A stretch of DNA of 64,000 nt from positions 3,720,001-3,784,000 of the forward strand of contig NZ_JAUSYG010000001.1 of the NCBI RefSeq assembly GCF_030816725.1. Direction: 5' to 3'. The stretch comes from Pseudarthrobacter defluvii (GTDB taxonomy: Bacteria; Actinomycetota; Actinomycetes; Actinomycetales; Micrococcaceae). The notes under the pieces are model-generated. The model made no database searches, had not been told where the DNA came from, and worked only from the letters and a program-made list of their open reading frames with translations. Shown in pieces: positions 8,996-18,532 of this stretch; positions within the stretch are counted from its first letter, which is position 1; every line of letters starts with the position of its first letter. Made by a program: the position numbers and the translations under genes.

Positions 8996-10759
8996 CTAGG
9001 CCGGCGGTGTTGTTGGCGCAGGTTCGGTCAACGACGGCGCAGGCGAGGGTGCGGGCGGCGGCGCAACAGTCGTGGGGACGGGAGCAGGCGCAGGCGCCAC
9101 GGTCGTCGGTGCCGGTGAAGGGGCCGGAGCAGGCGCAGGTGCCACAGTGGTCGGTGCCGGTGAAGGGGCCGGTGAAGGGGCCGGAGCAGGTTCAACCGGC
9201 GCTGGTGCGGGTGATGTCGGCAGGGGTGCCGGTTCGCTGGGCACTGGTGCGGGCTGCGTCGGTGCTGGCTCCGTGGGTGCAGGCTGTGTCGGTGCAGGCG
9301 GCGCAGGAATCGGCTCGACAGGTGTAGGCGAAGGCGGCGGCGCTGGCGAAACGGGCGACGGCGCTGGCTCGGTCGGTGCGGGCGACGGCACCGGGTCAGT
9401 GGGCGTGGGAGTCGGGCTGACAGGCTCCGTCGGAGAAGGCGTCGGGCTCGGCGAAACGGGCGACGGCGCTGGCTCGGTCGGTGCGGGCGACGGCACCGGG
9501 TCAGTGGGCGTGGGAGTCGGGCTGACAGGCTCCGTCGGAGAAGGCGACGGGCCCGGTGAACCGGGCGACGGCGTCGGGCTTGGCTGGGCAGCCGAAGGAT
9601 CGCTGGGTGCCGGGCCGGACGGAGTCGGCGAAGCGCTGCCGGGGGCTTCAGGAGGTGGGGCAGCCGTCGTCGTGGGTTGCGTTCTGGGCGGCGGAAGCAC
9701 AATGCCCGTCGCCTCAGACGGCACCGCTGCCGGCACACGTGGCAGCAGCGGCGGGAAGGGCGACGGCAGCAGCCCGGCCGCCGGGTACCCATCGGCGGGG
9801 TCCACCTGCAGGGGAATGGTCCAGCTGATCCTGCCGGCGTACAGGCCCTGCCCCGGGGCATAGGAAACCATGTCGGCCGGAACCCGGGCCAGCGCGCGGA
9901 GCTGGAGGAAGCTCCACCTCACCGGGTTGGTGTAACGGCCGTTGAGGATGGCTTCGAAATGCAGGTGGCAGCCCGTGGACCATCCGGTGGTCCCCACACG
10001 GGCGATGACCTGGCCCACCCGCACTTCGTCGCCGGTGTGCACGCCAATCGACTCAAGGTGGTTATAGGTGGTGACAAGGCCGTCGCCGTGGTCAATCTCT
10101 ATCCGGTTGCCGCCGCCCCAGGGATGCCAGCCGGCGGCCCGTACAACACCTGAGTCGGCTGCATAGACAGGCGTACCGCAGGCGGCCGCATAATCCTGGC
10201 CCAAGTGGAAGTCCCCCGCTGTGCCGCTCAGCGGGCTGACCCGGAGACCGAAGGGTGAACTTGGATCAAGGAGCTGGAGCGGTGACATCAGGAAGCCGGC
10301 CAGCGGCCTGCCCGCACCTGCAGGTCCCACGGTCAAGGCGCCCGGCACCTCTTGGGCGAAGCCCCCGATAGAGGTATGCGGGAATGCCAGTGTGACCTGC
10401 GGATTGGACAGGATGGCGGGCGGGAGGGCGCTGGCCACAACCTGGTCCGAGGGCGGCGGAGCTAATTGTTTTTGCGTGCTATTGCCCGTGCCGGTGCTAA
10501 GGCTTCCGGTGGAGGCAGCAGCGCCCGGGGCGCTCCCGGCAGGGGCTACCGATCCCGCCAGTTGTCCCGGTTCTGCCGGACCGGCGGAAAGATTGACACT
10601 GTAAACGGACGCGGCCAACACGCCTGCAGCAGCAGCAGCGCGGGCAACAGGGGGAAACGTACGCTGGTGCGGCTTCCTGCTGCCGGGTACGGAACTCTTG
10701 CCCAATTGACTGACTCCACGACGTGGCCTGCCGCACGTTGTCTCGACGGTATGTCCCAT
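8996..10759 (-). CDS. Secreted M23 (LytM) peptidase with proline-rich tail
   Basis: 587 residues. A hydrophobic export segment (about residues 40-60) precedes a variable region and an M23 domain at about 180-300, with zinc ligands in HLGQDYAAACGTPVY and GCHLHFEA. LytM enzymes cleave peptidoglycan cross-bridges or activate amidases. The last ~240 residues are almost only P, T, S, A, E and V, a cell-wall-spanning type tail that includes a tandem duplication (see the repeat entry). Start uncertain: the ATG at 10759 has a weak ribosome site; a TTG at 10705 follows GGAG at good spacing and gives a more normal signal peptide. The last gene before the MpaB-like gene, divergent from it. Confidence 0.85.
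   Translation of the reverse strand: MGHTVETTCGRPRRGVSQLGKSSVPGSRKPHQRTFPPVARAAAAAGVLAASVYSVNLSAGPAEPGQLAGSVAPAGSAPGAAASTGSLSTGTGNSTQKQLAPPPSDQVVASALPPAILSNPQVTLAFPHTSIGGFAQEVPGALTVGPAGAGRPLAGFLMSPLQLLDPSSPFGLRVSPLSGTAGDFHLGQDYAAACGTPVYAADSGVVRAAGWHPWGGGNRIEIDHGDGLVTTYNHLESIGVHTGDEVRVGQVIARVGTTGWSTGCHLHFEAILNGRYTNPVRWSFLQLRALARVPADMVSYAPGQGLYAGRISWTIPLQVDPADGYPAAGLLPSPFPPLLPRVPAAVPSEATGIVLPPPRTQPTTTAAPPPEAPGSASPTPSGPAPSDPSAAQPSPTPSPGSPGPSPSPTEPVSPTPTPTDPVPSPAPTEPAPSPVSPSPTPSPTEPVSPTPTPTDPVPSPAPTEPAPSPVSPAPPPSPTPVEPIPAPPAPTQPAPTEPAPTQPAPVPSEPAPLPTSPAPAPVEPAPAPSPAPSPAPTTVAPAPAPAPSPAPTTVAPAPAPVPTTVAPPPAPSPAPSLTEPAPTTPPA
9345..9546 (-). repeat. Tandem 105-bp period repeat in the M23 proline-rich tail
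   Basis: Two nearly identical copies of about 97 bp begin at 9345 and 9450 (period 105 bp = 35 codons). They encode the Pro/Thr/Ser/Glu-rich block beginning TEPVSPTPTPTDP. The period is a multiple of three, so copy-number change keeps the frame. Confidence 0.85.
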
Positions 10760-10891
10760 GGGACCACAGGACCGTGCCGGTGGAAACCCCAGCTTCGGGC
10801 AATGAGGGTTTTTATTCGGGCGTTAGGGGGTGCGGGTCGGTGCGCGTGCCGGTGGCCCTGCTGTCCTGGCGGAAATGGGCGACAATGGTTC

Positions 10892-11827
10892 ATGCGCAAT
10901 GTCCTTCGCTCCTGGCAGGACGAAATCAAGAAGACCTTTTCCGGCAAGGCTGACGCTCCGCCGGAGTGGTCGCTGCGCCTGGCCGACGGCGACGACGCCG
11001 GCTACCATCTGCCCGGTTCAGCGGTCTGGGCAGTGCACGGCTCCATGACGCCCATCGTCGGTGGAATCCGCACACTGCTCATGCAGGCGCTCCATCCTGG
11101 CGCCCTGGCAGGGGTGCATGACCACTCCAACTTCCGCGAGGACCCCCTGCGCCGGCTGGCCAACACCATCCGCTGGATCTTCACGGTGACGTATGGATCC
11201 ACGGCCGCGGCGGAAGAGGCAACAAGGCGTGTCCGCCACCTCCATGGCCCCGTCCAGGGCAGCTACCTGGACAACGACGGCGGGACGCGCGCCTACAGCG
11301 CCAATGATCCGGAACTCGCTCGCTGGATCCATATTGCTTTCACGGACGGCTTCCTCACAGCCCACAAGATCTGGGGCGGCCCCGTTCCTGGCGGTCCGGA
11401 CGCCTACGTCCGGGAATGGGCCCAGGCGGGTCGGCTGATGGGAGTGGAAGATCCGCCGACGACGGAGGCGGAGATGCGCAGCCAGTTGGACCGGTGGTAC
11501 GGGCAGGGTGAGTTGAGGGCAGACGGCCGGGTGAAGGAAACCGTGGAGTTCATCCGCAACGCTCCGCTGCATCCCCTGCTGAAGCCCGGCTACCGGGTCC
11601 TGTTTGCCGCCGCCGTGTACAGCCTCGAGCCCCGGTACCGCGAGATGCTGGGCCTTTCCGTACCACGGCTGGGCCCGTTTCCCCTTCCCGTGAGGCTGGC
11701 CACGAAGGCGGTGCTCGGCGTCGTGCACCTCGCCCTGGGCGGCATTGGGCGGCGCAGGGGCCCGAGTGAAACAGCAGCGAGGCAGCGCCTGAACCGGCTC
11801 GGGGAGCCGTCCGCGAACCTGGCCTGA
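10892..11827 (+). CDS. MpaB-like oxygenase (DUF2236 family)
   Basis: 311 residues from the ATG at 10892. The conserved core is visible: LLMQALHPGALAGVHDHSNF (haem-contact region of MpaB/latex-clearing-protein relatives), FTVTYGSTAAAEEATRRVRHLH, and WIHIAFTDGFLTAH. Family members are haem-containing oxygenases; substrates of most bacterial copies are unknown. Soluble by appearance, with one moderately hydrophobic C-terminal stretch. The start is preceded by GACAAT five nt upstream and no clear ribosome site. The open frame extends upstream to 10466, but that part overlaps the M23 gene and looks non-coding. Confidence 0.85.
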   Translation: MRNVLRSWQDEIKKTFSGKADAPPEWSLRLADGDDAGYHLPGSAVWAVHGSMTPIVGGIRTLLMQALHPGALAGVHDHSNFREDPLRRLANTIRWIFTVTYGSTAAAEEATRRVRHLHGPVQGSYLDNDGGTRAYSANDPELARWIHIAFTDGFLTAHKIWGGPVPGGPDAYVREWAQAGRLMGVEDPPTTEAEMRSQLDRWYGQGELRADGRVKETVEFIRNAPLHPLLKPGYRVLFAAAVYSLEPRYREMLGLSVPRLGPFPLPVRLATKAVLGVVHLALGGIGRRRGPSETAARQRLNRLGEPSANLA

Positions 11828-11866
11828 ACAGCGGTGCACCAACGGTGCCGGCGACGGCGGAAAAGC

Positions 11867-11903
11867 AAGAACCCGGCCCCGGGGTTACCGGGACCGGGTT
11901 CTT
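11867..11903. terminator. Bidirectional rho-independent-type hairpin
   Basis: AAGAACCCGG (11867-11876) pairs perfectly with CCGGGTTCTT (11894-11903). It sits between the end of the MpaB-like gene and the 3' end of the minus-strand tRNA-Ser, and could serve both. Confidence 0.75.
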
Positions 11904-11910
11904 GACCGGC

Positions 11911-11994
11911 GGAGAATGGGGGATTTGAACCCCCGAGGGCGTTAACCCAACACGCGTTCCAGGCGTGCGCCATAGGCCGCTAGGCGAATTCTCC
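11911..11994 (-). tRNA. tRNA-Ser(GGA)
   Basis: 84 nt on the minus strand. The acceptor stem GGAGAAT pairs with ATTCTCC. The anticodon stem CACGC/GCGTG encloses the loop CTGGAAC, giving anticodon GGA (UCC/UCU serine codons). The long variable arm is typical of tRNA-Ser, and the T arm contains GGGGGTTCAAATCCCCC. CCA is not encoded. Confidence 0.95.
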
Positions 11995-12369
11995 ATCTGC
12001 TTCTGAATCAAAAGCAGGTACTAGATTACCTGAACTTTTCCGCATCGCCCAATTGGGCCGTCCGGAGCAGGTTCGGGGCGGCTTCTGCTGGTGCCCTTGA
12101 TCAGGAAATGGACGCCCCCAACGCGCCCATTCCCCGGTGCGCCGTTGAGCTGTCGGGTCCGCCCTGTTCCGCCAGGCCGGGCAGCTCACAACCTTGAGAT
12201 TGCCCCAATCGGTGTACATTGCCCATGATCGCGGCTGGGGCGGGGATAAGCAATGGAATCCGCGGTGGGGCCTCCGACTTCGGCGTACTTGCCCGCCTTC
12301 CGGGTAGGCCCGCCACGGGCCTGGGGGCCGATTCGAGTCGGGCAGCATGTTTCGGGTAAAGTATCTGAC
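11995..12369. other. Gene-free interval between tRNA-Ser and SRP RNA
   Basis: 375 bp with no convincing coding region; frames on the minus strand would run through the tRNA and are rejected. It should hold the tRNA promoter (a TAATCT box on the minus strand near 12022-12027) and, at its right end, TAAAGT at 12357-12362, placed 7 nt before the SRP RNA. Confidence 0.6.
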
Positions 12370-12457
12370 GGCCCCTCATGTGGCGTCATCCTGTTGAACT
12401 CCCCCAGGACCGGAAGGTAGCAAGGGTAGACGGGCTCTGGCGGGTGCATGGGGGGTC
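12370..12457 (+). ncRNA. ffs: Signal recognition particle RNA, small bacterial type
   Basis: The conserved domain IV core is present: CAGGACCGGAAGGTAGCAAG with the GGAA tetraloop side and AGCA internal loop around 12405-12425. The ends pair over 11 bp (GGCCCCTCATG at 12370-12380 with CATGGGGGGTC at 12447-12457). The RNA binds Ffh for co-translational targeting of membrane and secreted proteins. Its position just upstream of dnaX is the usual actinobacterial arrangement. Confidence 0.93.
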
Positions 12458-12501
12458 TTTACTATTCCCCCACAGGGCGGCATGATGTCAGCCCGGATTG
12501 G

Positions 12502-12514
12502 TAGGGTTTTCTCT
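12502..12514 (+). promoter_or_regulatory. Leaderless promoter -10 box of dnaX
   Basis: TAGGGT at 12502-12507, then exactly 7 nt, then the GTG at 12515. No ribosome site is present, so the mRNA probably begins at the GTG. Confidence 0.6.
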
Positions 12515-15500
12515 GTGACAGTTACTACCGCCCTGTACCGCAGATACCGTCCCGACTCGTTCGCTGACGTTATCGGGCAGGAGCACGTCACCGAGCCGCT
12601 GATGACGGCATTGCGGAAGAACCGCGTCAATCACGCCTATCTTTTTTCCGGCCCCAGGGGCTGCGGAAAGACCACCTCCGCCCGCATCCTGGCCCGCTGC
12701 CTGAACTGCGCCGAGGGCCCCACTGACACCCCCTGCGGCGTGTGCCCCAGCTGTGTTGAGCTGGCCCGGGGCGGCTCGGGCTCCCTTGACGTCATCGAGA
12801 TTGACGCGGCCAGCCACGGCGGTGTGGATGACGCCCGGGATCTCCGCGAGCGGGCAACCTTCGCCCCCGTGCGGGACCGCTACAAGATCTTCATCATCGA
12901 CGAAGCGCACATGGTCACCTCAGCAGGATTCAACGCCCTGCTGAAGATCGTGGAAGAGCCACCGGAACACATCAAGTTCATCTTCGCCACCACGGAGCCG
13001 GACAAGGTCATCGGCACCATCCGCTCCCGGACCCACCACTACCCGTTCCGGCTGGTTCCGCCTGAGCCGCTGATGGCCTACCTCGAGCTGCTGTGCCGCC
13101 AGGAAAATGTTCCCGTTGCCCCGGGCGTGCTGTCCCTGGTCATCCGGGCCGGCGGTGGTTCCGTCCGTGACTCGCTCTCCGTCCTGGACCAACTCATGGC
13201 CGGCGCCGGACCCAACGGCCTCGACTACGAGCTCGCCGTCGCGCTGCTGGGCTACACCCACGCCTCACTGCTGGACGACGTCGTGGAAGCCATCGCCGCT
13301 TCCGACTCCGCCACAGTCTTCCGAGCCGTTGACCGGGTCATCCAGACCGGCCACGATCCCCGCCGGTTCGTGGAGGACCTGCTGGAACGCTTCCGCGACC
13401 TGATCATTGTCCAGGCCATGCCCGAAAGCGCCCACGCCATCCTCCGCGGGATGCCGGCGGACCAAATCGCCCGGCTGCAGAACCAGGCGCACAACCTGGG
13501 CGCCGCCGAGCTTTCCCGCGCCGCGGATGTCACCAACACCGCGCTGACCGAAATGACCGGTGCCACGTCGCCGCGGCTGCACCTGGAACTGCTGTGCGCC
13601 CGGATCCTGTTGCCCAGCTCGGAACAGAACGAGCGCGGCATGGCTGCGCGCATCGAGCGTGTGGAGCGGCGGCTGAACTACGCGGGGAACGACGTCGGGA
13701 CCCCCGCCTCAGCGCCGCCAGCCGAGGCAGTGCCGGCGGCAGCGCCTGCAGGAGTTCCAGGCATCGCTCCTGGTGAGTCGTCACCTGGACCCCGCCGCGC
13801 CCAGGAGCAAGTGCGTGCCCAGGAGCAAGCGAGCCCTGCGCAGGAGCAGGCCAGGGCTGTGCGGGAGCAGTCCCGCCCTGCGCAGGAGCCTGCCACTGAG
13901 GCCGCTGCACAGTCGGTACCCGCTGCCCCTGCCTCGCCCGCTGGGGCGCGCCCAGCCTCTTCCGATGGCGAAGGGGCCCGGAGCCCACTTACACCGCCAA
14001 GGGTCAGCACCAGCGATTGGCCTGTCGAGGAACCGGGACGGATCCGTACACCGCAGAGCCCCGAAGCATCAGGTCCCAACCGGGCAGCCTCGCCGGCCGG
14101 CGCAGCGCCAAACACCGGCGCAGCACCCGAATCGCAGGAACACCGGCATGCACCCGGACAGGCCGCCGGTCAGCCGGCCGTGCCCCAAGCCCAGGAAGGG
14201 CCGCACGCCCCAGTCACCCAAGTCCCAAGCGCGCAGGCGGCTGCCTCCCAACCGCCAACCGGCGTGCAAGCGCCCGGCAACCAGGCGCCGGCCAACCAGA
14301 CGCCCGCCCACCAGACGCCCGCCCACCAGACGCCCGGCAATCAGGCACCCGCGCGGCAGCAGGGTGAGGGTGCACCGGCCAGGACAGCACCTGTTGCTCC
14401 CCCCGCCATGGGTGACGTGGAGGTCCTTCGGAGGGCCTGGCCGGATGTCCTGCAGGCGCTGTCCAAAATCAAGCGCAGCACGTGGGCCCTTGTCGAGCCC
14501 AATGCGCAGGTAAGTGCCTTTGATGGCACGGTCCTCACGCTGTCCTTCGCTACGTCGGGACTTGCGGGCGCCTTCGGCAGGGCGGACCACTCGGACAACC
14601 TGCGCCAAGCCATTCACAAGACCGTCGGCATAGATTGCCAGATCAACGCCGTTGCCGGCGGGACCAGCCAAGCGAGCTCTGAGCCAAACCCAAAAGTGCC
14701 CGCCAGCCCGGTGGTTCCGCCCACTTCAGCTGACGTTGCGTGGGGGCTGGCTCCTGCCGCCGCGCCTGCCCATTCAGCACCTGGCCAATCAGCACCGACC
14801 CAGTCAACACCTGCCCAGCCAGCACCGATCCAGCCAACACCTGGCCAACCAGCTTCGGCCTCACCGGCACAGGCTCCAGCCGCCGCGGCTGCCCAACCGC
14901 AGGCCGCGCAACAGGCCGCACCCCGTCCGTCACAGGCTCCGGGGGCCGCGCCCAGGACCGCAGCACCGGCAGCCCCCTTGGGTGGTAGTCACGACATCGT
15001 CACTGCTGAGGGCAGCTCCGCGACCGGCAGCGGTTCCGGCAGCACTGCTGTTGCCGCAGGCATGGCAATGGCCTCACCAGCGGCCCCGCCGGCCACTGTC
15101 GCGTCCAGTGAAGTGCGCCCGGCGCCCGGTGTAGACGACCAGGGCCACCAGCGCGTGGAAGCAGTCCAGGTCGCCGCCAGCGGAACGGGTACGCCCGCCA
15201 ATCCCTCCGGCCCTGACTCCCAGCAGTCGCCAAATTCAGCGGGCGGCGACTATTCCTACTCCGATGACGACTGGGGCCCACCCCGGGACGAGGACGCTCC
15301 CCCGCTGGATGAGGAGCCTCCCATGGACTGGGAGCCCTCTGGACGTCCCGGTAACCGCACCACCCCGCCCTCCCCTGCATCCGGCGGCCGGCAGCCCGCG
15401 GGCGGCAATGGGCAGGCGGCACGGCAGACCCACGGAAGCACAGCCGTTGCTCGGAGCACGGATAACGCAGCCCCAGAGGCAGCCCAGTCCGCCGCGCAGC

Positions 15501-16174
15501 CCCTGGGCGGCGCCCATGACCCATGGACGCGGGCCGTCGAACAGGCCCCCGGTGTCTGGGTTGTGGGAGACAAGAGCAACGTAGGGGCCAAGCCTGTCCC
15601 GCCTTCCGGGAACGACAACATCGGATCACAGGCCAACGTTCCGCACTATGCTCCGGCAACAGCCCAGGTACCGCCCTCCATCCCCGTGGCCCCGCCGGCC
15701 ACAGCCGGTGCTGCGGCAGCAAACGGCTGGGGTCCTGCAGGTTCCGGCAACGGCCAGGGGGCGTCCGCGGCGGAAAGCTACCAGGCGTCGCAACCCGAGC
15801 CCGCCCCGGTCCCTGAGTTCGCCATGGCCTCCGCTGCGCCCGCCACGATTTCACCGGCTACCCCAGCACCTGCTGCAGGTGCACCCGCCCGAGCCCAACC
15901 GGTTGCAGCTGCTCCAGCGGCCGGGAAAACGGAAACACGGCAAAGCCTGTACCAGCGGCTTTCAAGCAGCCCCGAAGCTGAGGCCGGCCGCGCCAAGGCA
16001 CCAGCCAGGGCCGCCGCTGCTCCCAGCACCTACGTCCAGGACATCCCCAGCGCGGATGATGAAACCATCGAGGAATCGGGCGTGTTCGGCCGCGCCGCGG
16101 TGGAGCGCATCCTGGGTGGCAAGCTGATCGAGGAGCGGTCCCCGGACGGCAACCCGGTCATGCCGCGCTATTGA
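12515..16174 (+). CDS. dnaX: DNA polymerase III subunit gamma/tau
   Basis: 1219 residues from the GTG at 12515 (VTVTTALYRRYRP), which matches the conserved family N-terminus. The AAA+ clamp-loader module covers about residues 1-370: Walker A GPRGCGKTTSARI, four-Cys zinc module (CLNC ... CGVCPSC), Walker B IFIIDEAHM, sensor 1 FIFATTEPDKV, and the SRC-like motif TIRSRTHHYPF. About 240 residues of low-complexity Pro/Ala/Gln linker follow, then a folded tau-like island around residues 635-715 (VLRRAWPDVLQALSKIKRST), then another ~450 low-complexity residues and a conserved tail (EESGVFGRAAVERILGG). It loads the beta clamp and couples polymerase and helicase. It is much longer than enterobacterial tau (643 residues). 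Confidence 0.95.
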   Translation: MTVTTALYRRYRPDSFADVIGQEHVTEPLMTALRKNRVNHAYLFSGPRGCGKTTSARILARCLNCAEGPTDTPCGVCPSCVELARGGSGSLDVIEIDAASHGGVDDARDLRERATFAPVRDRYKIFIIDEAHMVTSAGFNALLKIVEEPPEHIKFIFATTEPDKVIGTIRSRTHHYPFRLVPPEPLMAYLELLCRQENVPVAPGVLSLVIRAGGGSVRDSLSVLDQLMAGAGPNGLDYELAVALLGYTHASLLDDVVEAIAASDSATVFRAVDRVIQTGHDPRRFVEDLLERFRDLIIVQAMPESAHAILRGMPADQIARLQNQAHNLGAAELSRAADVTNTALTEMTGATSPRLHLELLCARILLPSSEQNERGMAARIERVERRLNYAGNDVGTPASAPPAEAVPAAAPAGVPGIAPGESSPGPRRAQEQVRAQEQASPAQEQARAVREQSRPAQEPATEAAAQSVPAAPASPAGARPASSDGEGARSPLTPPRVSTSDWPVEEPGRIRTPQSPEASGPNRAASPAGAAPNTGAAPESQEHRHAPGQAAGQPAVPQAQEGPHAPVTQVPSAQAAASQPPTGVQAPGNQAPANQTPAHQTPAHQTPGNQAPARQQGEGAPARTAPVAPPAMGDVEVLRRAWPDVLQALSKIKRSTWALVEPNAQVSAFDGTVLTLSFATSGLAGAFGRADHSDNLRQAIHKTVGIDCQINAVAGGTSQASSEPNPKVPASPVVPPTSADVAWGLAPAAAPAHSAPGQSAPTQSTPAQPAPIQPTPGQPASASPAQAPAAAAAQPQAAQQAAPRPSQAPGAAPRTAAPAAPLGGSHDIVTAEGSSATGSGSGSTAVAAGMAMASPAAPPATVASSEVRPAPGVDDQGHQRVEAVQVAASGTGTPANPSGPDSQQSPNSAGGDYSYSDDDWGPPRDEDAPPLDEEPPMDWEPSGRPGNRTTPPSPASGGRQPAGGNGQAARQTHGSTAVARSTDNAAPEAAQSAAQPLGGAHDPWTRAVEQAPGVWVVGDKSNVGAKPVPPSGNDNIGSQANVPHYAPATAQVPPSIPVAPPATAGAAAANGWGPAGSGNGQGASAAESYQASQPEPAPVPEFAMASAAPATISPATPAPAAGAPARAQPVAAAPAAGKTETRQSLYQRLSSSPEAEAGRAKAPARAAAAPSTYVQDIPSADDETIEESGVFGRAAVERILGGKLIEERSPDGNPVMPRY
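14270..14360 (+). repeat. Short in-frame tandem repeats in the dnaX linker
   Basis: A degenerate 15-18-bp unit encoding N/H-Q-A/T-P-A (for example HQTPAHQTP) is repeated about five times. A related QPAP/QPTP array occurs near 14780-14850. The units are coding and in frame. Confidence 0.7.
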
Positions 16175-16250
16175 CGGTGTCAATGCCGCCGGCCCGGCCG
16201 TGACCCGTGACTGAACCACCCGATATCCAAACCAAGCTGAAGAGGGAAAC

Positions 16251-16850
16251 GTGTACGAAGGTGCTGTCCAGGAGCTGATTGACGAGCTCGGACGCCTTCC
16301 GGGGGTGGGACCAAAGTCCGCACAGCGGCTGGCGTTCCACATCCTTGAAGCTGATCCCCAGGACATGAAGCGGCTGGTGGAGGCCATCACCACGGTTAAG
16401 GAACGGGTCAAGTTCTGCACCGTCTGCGGCAACGTCACGGAGCAGGAGCTGTGCAACATCTGCCGCGACCCGCGCCGTGATCCCGCCGTCATCTGCGTGG
16501 TGGAGGAGTCCAAGGACGTGCTGGCAGTGGAGCGCACCAGGTCGTTCCGCGGCCGGTACCACGTGCTGGGCGGCGCCATTAATCCCATCGCCGGCGTGGG
16601 ACCGGAGCAGCTGCGCATCCGGGAGCTGCTCACCCGCCTGAACGACGGCGAGATCCAGGAAGTCATTATCGCCACCGACCCCAACCTGGAGGGTGAGGCA
16701 ACGGCCACGTATCTGGCCCGCATGTTGAAGACGATCGGCATCGCCGTCACCCGCCTTGCCTCCGGCCTTCCCGTGGGCGGGGACCTGGAATACGCCGACG
16801 AGGTCACTCTGGGCAGGGCCTTCGAGGGCCGCCGCAACGCCCTGGGCTGA
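16251..16850 (+). CDS. recR: Recombination mediator RecR
   Basis: 199 residues from a GTG at 16251 with AGAGGGA upstream. The N-terminal HhH motif ([20 protein letters not shown]), the C4 zinc finger ([16 protein letters not shown]) and the Toprim domain (VICVVEE ... [14 protein letters not shown]) are all intact. RecR with RecO loads RecA on SSB-coated gaps. Its place directly after dnaX (76 bp) is the common bacterial arrangement, usually with a YbaB gene between them; none is present here. Confidence 0.96.
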   Translation: MYEGAVQELIDELGRLPGVGPKSAQRLAFHILEADPQDMKRLVEAITTVKERVKFCTVCGNVTEQELCNICRDPRRDPAVICVVEESKDVLAVERTRSFRGRYHVLGGAINPIAGVGPEQLRIRELLTRLNDGEIQEVIIATDPNLEGEATATYLARMLKTIGIAVTRLASGLPVGGDLEYADEVTLGRAFEGRRNALG

Positions 16851-17064
16851 CGCACCCTGGCGGCCTCCCGCCGTCGTACATCATCCGCAACGTGACCTTC
16901 CGGTGCCGTGCCTGCCATGCAGCGGGATGCGCCGCGGCCGGTATGTGGTCACAATTAAACGTCCCTCCGGGCACGGCGATAAACTGTCGGAGGAAAACCG
17001 CGCCGTCCACGGTGCCCGGCCGCCTGGCCTCCAGAACTCCAATTGACCCAATGAAGGTACGCGC

Positions 17065-18423
17065 ATGAGTACGCCCACCACCGAAGTGCATAACGCAACA
17101 CAGCCGCAGGCGGCCCCCGCCGCCGGCGCGGTGACCAAGCAGCTCATCGTGCAGAAGTTCGGGGGTTCCTCAGTTGCGGACGCTGCCGGAATCAAGCGGG
17201 TGGCCGCGCGTGTGGTGGCTGCCCAGCAGGCGGGCAACGAAGTGGTGGTGGTCGTCTCGGCAATGGGCGACACGACGGACGAACTCCTCGACCTCGCCGC
17301 GGAGGTCACCGACTCCGCGCCCGCCCGCGAGATGGACATGCTCCTTTCGGCCGGCGAGCGCATCTCCATGGCGCTGCTGGCCATGGCCATCAACAAGCTT
17401 GGCGCCTCCGCCCAGTCCTTCACGGGGTCGCAGGCGGGCATGATCACCGACGGCATCCACGGCAAGGCCCGGATCATCGACGTCGACCCGCACCGCATCC
17501 GCACCGCCCTGGACAAGGGCAACATCGCCATTGTGGCCGGCTTCCAGGGCATGAGCCGTGTCACCCAGGAGATCACCACCCTGGGCCGGGGCGGCTCCGA
17601 CACCACCGCGGTGGCGCTGGCGGCCGCCCTTGAGGCTGATGTCTGCGAGATCTACACCGACGTGGACGGCATCTACACGGCCGACCCGCGCGTTGTGCCG
17701 TCAGCCCAGAAGATCGACACCATCTCCAGCGAAGAGATGCTGGAACTCGCTGCCTCGGGTGCAAAGATCCTGCACCTGCGCTGCGTCGAGTACGCCCGCC
17801 GGTTCGGCGTGCCGCTGCACGTCCGTTCCTCGTTCAGCAAGCATGAAGGCACCTGGGTCATCCCCAGCGCCGACGACAAGATCACCACTCAAGAGGGAGT
17901 TGCCTTGGAGCAGCCAATCATCTCCGGCGTTGCGCACGACCGTTCTGAAGCGAAGGTCACCGTGGTCGGCGTCCCCGACATCCCCGGCAAGGCCGCCGCG
18001 ATCTTCCAGGTCATCGCCGACGCTCACTCGAACATCGACATGATCGTCCAGAACGTGTCCACGCACGGCACGGGCAAGACCGACATCTCCTTTACCCTGC
18101 CCATCGTTGAAGGCGCCGACGCCCTGGCCGCGCTTCACGCAGCCCAGGACCAGATCGGCTTCGAAGCCATTGAATACAATGAGCAGATCGGCAAGCTGTC
18201 CCTGATCGGTGCAGGCATGCGGTCCCACCCGGGCGTCTCCGCCACGTTCTTCAAGGCGTTGTCCGATGCCGGCATCAACATCAACATGATCTCCACGTCC
18301 GAAATCCGCATCTCCGTGGTGACCCACGCGGACCTGCTGGATGAGGCTGTGCGCGTGATCCACAATGCGTTCGGCCTCGATACCGAAAGCGAAGCCAAGG
18401 TTTACGGCGGCACCGGCCGCTGA
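17065..18423 (+). CDS. lysC: Aspartate kinase
   Basis: 452 residues. The kinase domain begins with [23 protein letters not shown] and includes [18 protein letters not shown]; two C-terminal ACT domains follow ([20 protein letters not shown] and [18 protein letters not shown]). It phosphorylates aspartate for lysine, threonine, methionine and diaminopimelate synthesis, with feedback through the ACT domains. I use the ATG at 17065 (GAAGG upstream); a GTG at 17131 would start closer to the conserved core and cannot be excluded. Actinobacterial lysC often has an internal start for a separate beta subunit. A TAAACT box lies at 16980-16985. No asd gene follows; a strong terminator does. Confidence 0.95.
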   Translation: MSTPTTEVHNATQPQAAPAAGAVTKQLIVQKFGGSSVADAAGIKRVAARVVAAQQAGNEVVVVVSAMGDTTDELLDLAAEVTDSAPAREMDMLLSAGERISMALLAMAINKLGASAQSFTGSQAGMITDGIHGKARIIDVDPHRIRTALDKGNIAIVAGFQGMSRVTQEITTLGRGGSDTTAVALAAALEADVCEIYTDVDGIYTADPRVVPSAQKIDTISSEEMLELAASGAKILHLRCVEYARRFGVPLHVRSSFSKHEGTWVIPSADDKITTQEGVALEQPIISGVAHDRSEAKVTVVGVPDIPGKAAAIFQVIADAHSNIDMIVQNVSTHGTGKTDISFTLPIVEGADALAALHAAQDQIGFEAIEYNEQIGKLSLIGAGMRSHPGVSATFFKALSDAGININMISTSEIRISVVTHADLLDEAVRVIHNAFGLDTESEAKVYGGTGR

Positions 18424-18434
18424 GCGGCATCAGC

Positions 18435-18491
18435 AAAAAGCCGGGCTGCCTTTCCCTGGATTTTCCAGCGGGAAGGGCAGCCCGGCTTTTT
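18435..18491 (+). terminator. Strong rho-independent terminator after lysC
   Basis: AAAAAGCCGGGCTGCC pairs with GGCAGCCCGGCTTTTT, with further pairing of TTTCCC with GGGAAG inside. The T-run on the plus strand ends at 18491. Confidence 0.9.
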
Positions 18492-18532
18492 GGTGCCAAG
18501 CTTCTGTTGGTAAGTGAGCGCCCGGAAAAGGA

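Noticed and set aside
9072..9863. 263-codon Gly/Val/Ala-rich frame on the plus strand
   Set aside because: It is the exact antisense of the M23 proline-rich tail; the low complexity is a by-product of that repeat.
10466..10891. N-terminal extension of the MpaB-like protein
   Set aside because: Overlaps the start of the M23 gene and lacks family similarity; the conserved protein begins at 10892.
11980..12348. Minus-strand frame of 122 codons
   Set aside because: Overlaps tRNA-Ser and has no recognisable feature or ribosome site.
14270..14360. Possible CRISPR-like short repeats
   Set aside because: The units are contiguous, in frame and coding within dnaX, with no unique spacers and no cas genes in the window.
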